A DNA stretch of 9,990 nucleotides from Nitrospirae bacterium CG2_30_53_67 (GTDB lineage: Bacteria; CG2-30-53-67). Positions within the stretch are counted from its first letter, which is position 1. Each line of letters begins with the position of its first letter. The stretch is taken from NCBI GenBank assembly GCA_001873285.1, contig MNYV01000167.1, positions 1 through 9,990 of the forward strand. Direction: 5' to 3'. The position numbers and the translations under genes are program-made. This document shows, in pieces, positions 7,861 through 9,990 of this stretch. Under the pieces are notes generated by a model that was given only the letters and a program-made list of their open reading frames with translations, made no database searches and was not told the origin of the DNA.

Positions 7861-9069
7861 TTATTCAGGGCTGCCGCCCGGTGAAATTTCCAAAGATCCA
7901 TCCGGCGCTTCCTCGGGTCTCCCTTCCGGCAGCAGATATTTTGGAATAAAGAATGCGTTTGCGATCAGTGTCGGCACTACGGCGCTCCCGATAACAACCA
8001 CAACGAGAAGTGAATACTGGGATTGATCTATGATCCCATGGTTCAGACCGAAAAGGGCGGAAATGGAGCCGAAGGTCAAGCCGGTGGACATGAGAAGCGT
8101 GGTGTAAATCCCTTCCTTTTGCGCATATCTATAAAATCTTGTTGCAGGGTAAACTCCTATGACCTTGGTGACCATCTTTGTCATGAAGAGAACGAGAAGC
8201 GCCATTGGAGCTGCAAAAACAGCCGGGACAGATACATAGGAACCTGCCCTGATAAAGTAAAAAGGGGTAAGAAGACCAAAGGTCAGCGTTCGTAATCTCC
8301 GGATAAGAACATGATCTTTGCCGACCGTTCCTGCAAGCGCCATCCCTACGACATAGGCCGGCAGCACGGCTTCACTGTCCGACCATACGGCCAGCGAGCC
8401 GAGCCCGAACAGTATGAGAAGGAGATACTTGGCTTCAGGCTCAGACGGCCTCCCCCCGTATTTTTTGAAAAACCTCGGGGTGAGGTAGGGAAGGGCGACA
8501 AAGGCAGTGATGCTGACGGCAGCAAAGATTAACGTCCTGCCTGTAAAGGGCGCAAATATCAGGCCGAGCGATATGACCGTGCCGAGATCGGTGATAAAGC
8601 ATGCAGCCAGGACCGTTTTCCCGAACTCCGTCTTGTTCAGCCCCAGTTCGAGCATGACCGCATAAACCACTGCTACCGATGTCGTGGAGAGCGCAACCCC
8701 GGCAAGCCAGCTCGCCCTGACCGTCCAGTTCAGCAGATAATAGGCAACAGCGGCACATCCGAGGAAAGGGGCAAAGAATGAGACAAGGCCTATTGCGGTT
8801 GCCTCTTTCCATTTTGCTTTGAACACCGCCGGGTCCAGCTCAGCGCCTGCAAGAAAGGTCAATACGATAGCGCCTGTTCCCGATAAGAACTTGATCCACG
8901 GCAAATCGGCGCCAAGCGTCGTTCCAATAAGAGCCGCTATGACTAATTGTGCGACCGTGCCGACAAGGATTTCAGAAAGAGCGGTTGCAATTCGAAACCA
9001 GATGGAAAGTAAAGTGGCGATCAAGGCAAGTCCTATCCATAGCGCCGCCATTCCCCAGACTTCATGCAT
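7861..9069 (-). CDS. CPA2-type cation/proton antiporter, first gene under the fluoride riboswitch
   Basis: This 402-residue protein is almost entirely hydrophobic, with some 11-13 membrane helices. The CPA2 landmarks are SEILVGTVAQLV (32-43), FLAGAELDP (72-80), ALSTTSVAVVYAVMLELGL (126-144) and ACFITDLGTV (156-165), which holds the probable ion-binding pair Thr160-Asp161. Typical electrogenic CPA2 proteins have two acids (DD) there, so Thr-Asp may signify a different ion or stoichiometry. There is no Kef-type NAD-binding (TrkA-N) domain; instead a short proline- and acid-rich tail (EGRPEEAPDGSLEISPGGSP) follows the last helix. ATG 9069 has AAAGGAG upstream and lies 23 bp after the riboswitch terminator U-tract. 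Sodium/proton antiporters are known fluoride riboswitch clients, so this is the prime candidate for the fluoride-tolerance transporter here. The transported ion is unproven. Confidence 0.9.
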   Translation of the reverse strand: MHEVWGMAALWIGLALIATLLSIWFRIATALSEILVGTVAQLVIAALIGTTLGADLPWIKFLSGTGAIVLTFLAGAELDPAVFKAKWKEATAIGLVSFFAPFLGCAAVAYYLLNWTVRASWLAGVALSTTSVAVVYAVMLELGLNKTEFGKTVLAACFITDLGTVISLGLIFAPFTGRTLIFAAVSITAFVALPYLTPRFFKKYGGRPSEPEAKYLLLILFGLGSLAVWSDSEAVLPAYVVGMALAGTVGKDHVLIRRLRTLTFGLLTPFYFIRAGSYVSVPAVFAAPMALLVLFMTKMVTKVIGVYPATRFYRYAQKEGIYTTLLMSTGLTFGSISALFGLNHGIIDQSQYSLLVVVVIGSAVVPTLIANAFFIPKYLLPEGRPEEAPDGSLEISPGGSPE

Positions 9070-9091
9070 GGGATCTCTCCTTTCAGGGCAT

Positions 9092-9125
9092 AAAAAAATC
9101 CTACCCTTCGCTCTAAAGAGTAGGA
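9092..9125 (-). terminator. Intrinsic terminator forming the expression platform of the riboswitch
   Basis: On the minus strand TCCTACTCTT (9125-9116) pairs with AAGGGTAGGA (9108-9099) over 10 bp with a single U-G wobble. It encloses a seven-base loop and is followed directly by seven U residues (9098-9092). Bases 9125-9123 are also needed for the aptamer pseudoknot, so the two structures exclude one another. Fluoride binding should block the hairpin and allow read-through into the antiporter gene. Confidence 0.9.
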
Positions 9126-9173
9126 GTCATCAGCTTCGTTTGGGGAAGCAGTCAACGGCGAACTCCATCGCCG
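9121..9173 (-). promoter_or_regulatory. Fluoride riboswitch aptamer (crcB motif, Rfam RF01734 class)
   Basis: Read on the minus strand, stem P1 is CGGCGA (9173-9168) with TCGCCG (9161-9156), closed by loop TGGAGT. A second stem, GCTTC (9149-9145) with GAAGC (9137-9133), follows, then the conserved CTGATGACTCCTAC. Loop bases GGAGT (9166-9162) are complementary to ACTCC (9127-9123), giving the pseudoknot that defines this class. The GATGGnnTTCGCC and CTGATG...CTCCTAC segments match the recalled fluoride consensus. In known cases fluoride is held by Mg2+ ions at the junction and expression rises with fluoride. It lies between a promoter candidate and an overlapping terminator, directly before the antiporter gene. 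An Infernal search with RF01734 would settle it. Confidence 0.92.
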
Positions 9174-9183
9174 ACTTTTTTTA

Positions 9184-9213
9184 AACATATCAAAACAAAA
9201 GATGTCCTGTCAA
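9184..9213 (-). promoter_or_regulatory. Sigma-70-type promoter candidate for the fluoride operon
   Basis: On the minus strand a perfect -35 TTGACA (9213-9208) is separated by 18 bp from TATGTT (9189-9184), which matches the -10 consensus at four of six positions. Transcription would begin near 9177, only a few bases before riboswitch stem P1. That is the expected position for a leader RNA. Start site not measured. Confidence 0.65.
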
Positions 9214-9267
9214 TAAAAATCAAATCCCTTCCCGGCTGGTCTAAAATGGGATATCGCAATAACCGTT

Positions 9268-9753
9268 TCACCCGCGTTTGTATCCGAATTTCCGAAGAAG
9301 GTCCAGGCGGGAGGCCTTGTCTTTCTCCTGCTCCACCCCTTTGGGCGGTGAGCCGTCAATGACCCCTATGATGCCTCTACCCTGGCCGGTCTCCGCGATC
9401 ACCGCCTCCGCAGGATTGGCCGTGGCGCAGAAGATCGTGCAGACCTCGGGGCAGCTCTTCACGGCGTTTAAGACATTGATGGGGAAGGCATCCTTCATGA
9501 CGATGATGAAGGTATGCCCCGCTGCGATCTTCTGCATGTTGCCGACGGCGGCCTTGATCAGTTCGGGATCATTTCCATCGCTCCGGATCAGGCATTCAGC
9601 CGATGCCTCGGAGAAGGCCAGACCGAAACGGCAGGAGGGGACCTGGCCCACCATGACCTCGTAGAGGTCCTCCACGGTCTTGATGAAGTGCGTCTGCCCC
9701 AGAATGATATTGCAGTCCTTGGGAATGTCGAGTTTCACGGTTGAGAGATCCAT
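9268..9753 (-). CDS. Adenosine-specific kinase (PF04008 family)
   Basis: This 161-residue protein matches the small adenosine-specific kinase family (COG1839) over its full length. Recognisable blocks are RFGLAFSEAS (42-51), LIRSDGNDPEL (55-65), AAGHTFIIVMKDAFPINVLN (77-96), IFCATANPAEAVIAET (107-122), then GRGIIGVIDGSPPKGVE (125-141). The protein ends in LLRKFGYKRG, as family members do. Family members bind adenosine; the physiological role is poorly described. The start is ATG 9753 with AAGGAGG upstream. It precedes the riboswitch promoter by about 55 bp on the same strand. I see no hairpin terminator in that space, so some read-through into the fluoride block is possible. It does not need to be part of the fluoride response itself. 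Confidence 0.88.
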   Translation of the reverse strand: MDLSTVKLDIPKDCNIILGQTHFIKTVEDLYEVMVGQVPSCRFGLAFSEASAECLIRSDGNDPELIKAAVGNMQKIAAGHTFIIVMKDAFPINVLNAVKSCPEVCTIFCATANPAEAVIAETGQGRGIIGVIDGSPPKGVEQEKDKASRLDLLRKFGYKRG

Positions 9754-9782
9754 GCATACCTCCTTGCCCTGTAGTTTAACAT

Positions 9783-9819
9783 GTTACCCATGTCCATAGG
9801 TTCATTTGTTACCTATGTC
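9783..9819. repeat. Imperfect 12-bp direct repeat resembling an IS end
   Basis: GTTACCCATGTC (9783-9794) recurs as GTTACCTATGTC (9808-9819) with one mismatch and a 25-bp period. Tandem GTTACCnATGTC motifs of this kind recall terminal sequences of some bacterial insertion sequences, but no transposase gene is in the window. It could be a solo IS end or a relic. The match is from memory, so the family is left open. Confidence 0.4.
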
Positions 9820-9858
9820 AGCATGTTGTACCGGCTGAAAAAGCCCTGAACCGGTATC

Positions 9859-9887
9859 ACTTTAACAGGGTCCTTTTGATTTTGCAA
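9859..9887 (-). promoter_or_regulatory. Weak promoter candidate for the adenosine-specific kinase gene
   Basis: On the minus strand TTGCAA (9887-9882) and TAAAGT (9864-9859) are 17 bp apart, each a four-of-six match to sigma-70 boxes. Its position about 105 bp before the start codon is reasonable. Chance matches of this quality are common. Confidence 0.3.
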
Positions 9888-9933
9888 GGCGCTGTGGTCA
9901 CCTAAATTCCGCGATAGAAATTCCAAAATTATT

Positions 9934-9970
9934 CCCTCTCCCTTGATGGGAGAGGGCAGGGTGAGGGTGA
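9934..9970. repeat. REP-type GC-rich hairpin
   Basis: CCCTCTCCC (9934-9942) and GGGAGAGGG (9948-9956) form a perfect 9-bp stem around TTGAT, followed by CAGGGTGAGGGTGA. This sequence type is scattered in intergenic regions of many proteobacterial genomes and behaves as a REP or small palindromic mobile unit. No U-tract follows on either strand, so it is not a canonical terminator. Confidence 0.6.
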
Positions 9971-9990
9971 ATCGTTTTCACCTTTAAGGT

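Noticed and set aside
9844-9870. CCCTG/CAGGG inverted repeat as a terminator
   Set aside because: Only 5 bp of stem with a 17-base loop and an interrupted T-run after it; too weak.

Overview
The window looks like chromosomal DNA of a Gram-negative bacterium, most likely an anaerobe of the Desulfobacterota/Deltaproteobacteria or a related group. The signs are a BamE-like lipoprotein, a VirJ/AcvB-type secreted hydrolase, an adenosine-specific kinase and a remnant of a REP-associated transposase. No rRNA or other taxonomic marker is present, so this placement is an inference.

Left arm, plus strand (1-1907). The 3' end of a DUF1232/YkvA-type membrane protein is followed closely by a small BamE-like lipoprotein and a 95-residue three-helix membrane protein. 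After a 239-bp gap with no recognisable gene comes a periplasmic VirJ/AcvB-family hydrolase. These look like envelope genes. They converge on the minus-strand block with only 15 bp between stop codons.

Main block, minus strand (9213 down to 1923). A strong promoter candidate (-35 TTGACA at 9213-9208) leads into a fluoride riboswitch (crcB motif) at 9173-9121. Its 3' strand overlaps a 10-bp intrinsic terminator ending in seven U residues. This is the layout of a fluoride-activated ON switch. Downstream, in transcription order, are a CPA2-type cation/proton antiporter, an ATP-binding-type universal stress protein, a dynamin-like GTPase, a 328-bp gap holding transposase debris, a truncated enolase, a soluble P-type-ATPase-like HAD phosphatase, an MFS transporter and a CorA magnesium channel. 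Gaps are short or overlapping except at the debris. Enolase is a classic fluoride target, and antiporters, stress proteins and enolase are known companions of this riboswitch class. I read the block as a multi-gene fluoride-response operon. Neither usual fluoride exporter (Fluc/CrcB or CLC-F) lies in the window, so the antiporter is the best candidate for the export or tolerance step.

The enolase copy stops after about 197 residues of homology, exactly where the Shine-Dalgarno of the HAD gene begins. It cannot be a normal active enolase. It looks like a deletion scar, or less likely a retained N-terminal domain.

Right end (9268-9990). An adenosine-specific kinase gene, also on the minus strand, lies upstream of the riboswitch promoter. 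Behind it is a 237-bp non-coding stretch with a duplicated IS-end-like motif and a widespread REP-type GC-rich hairpin.
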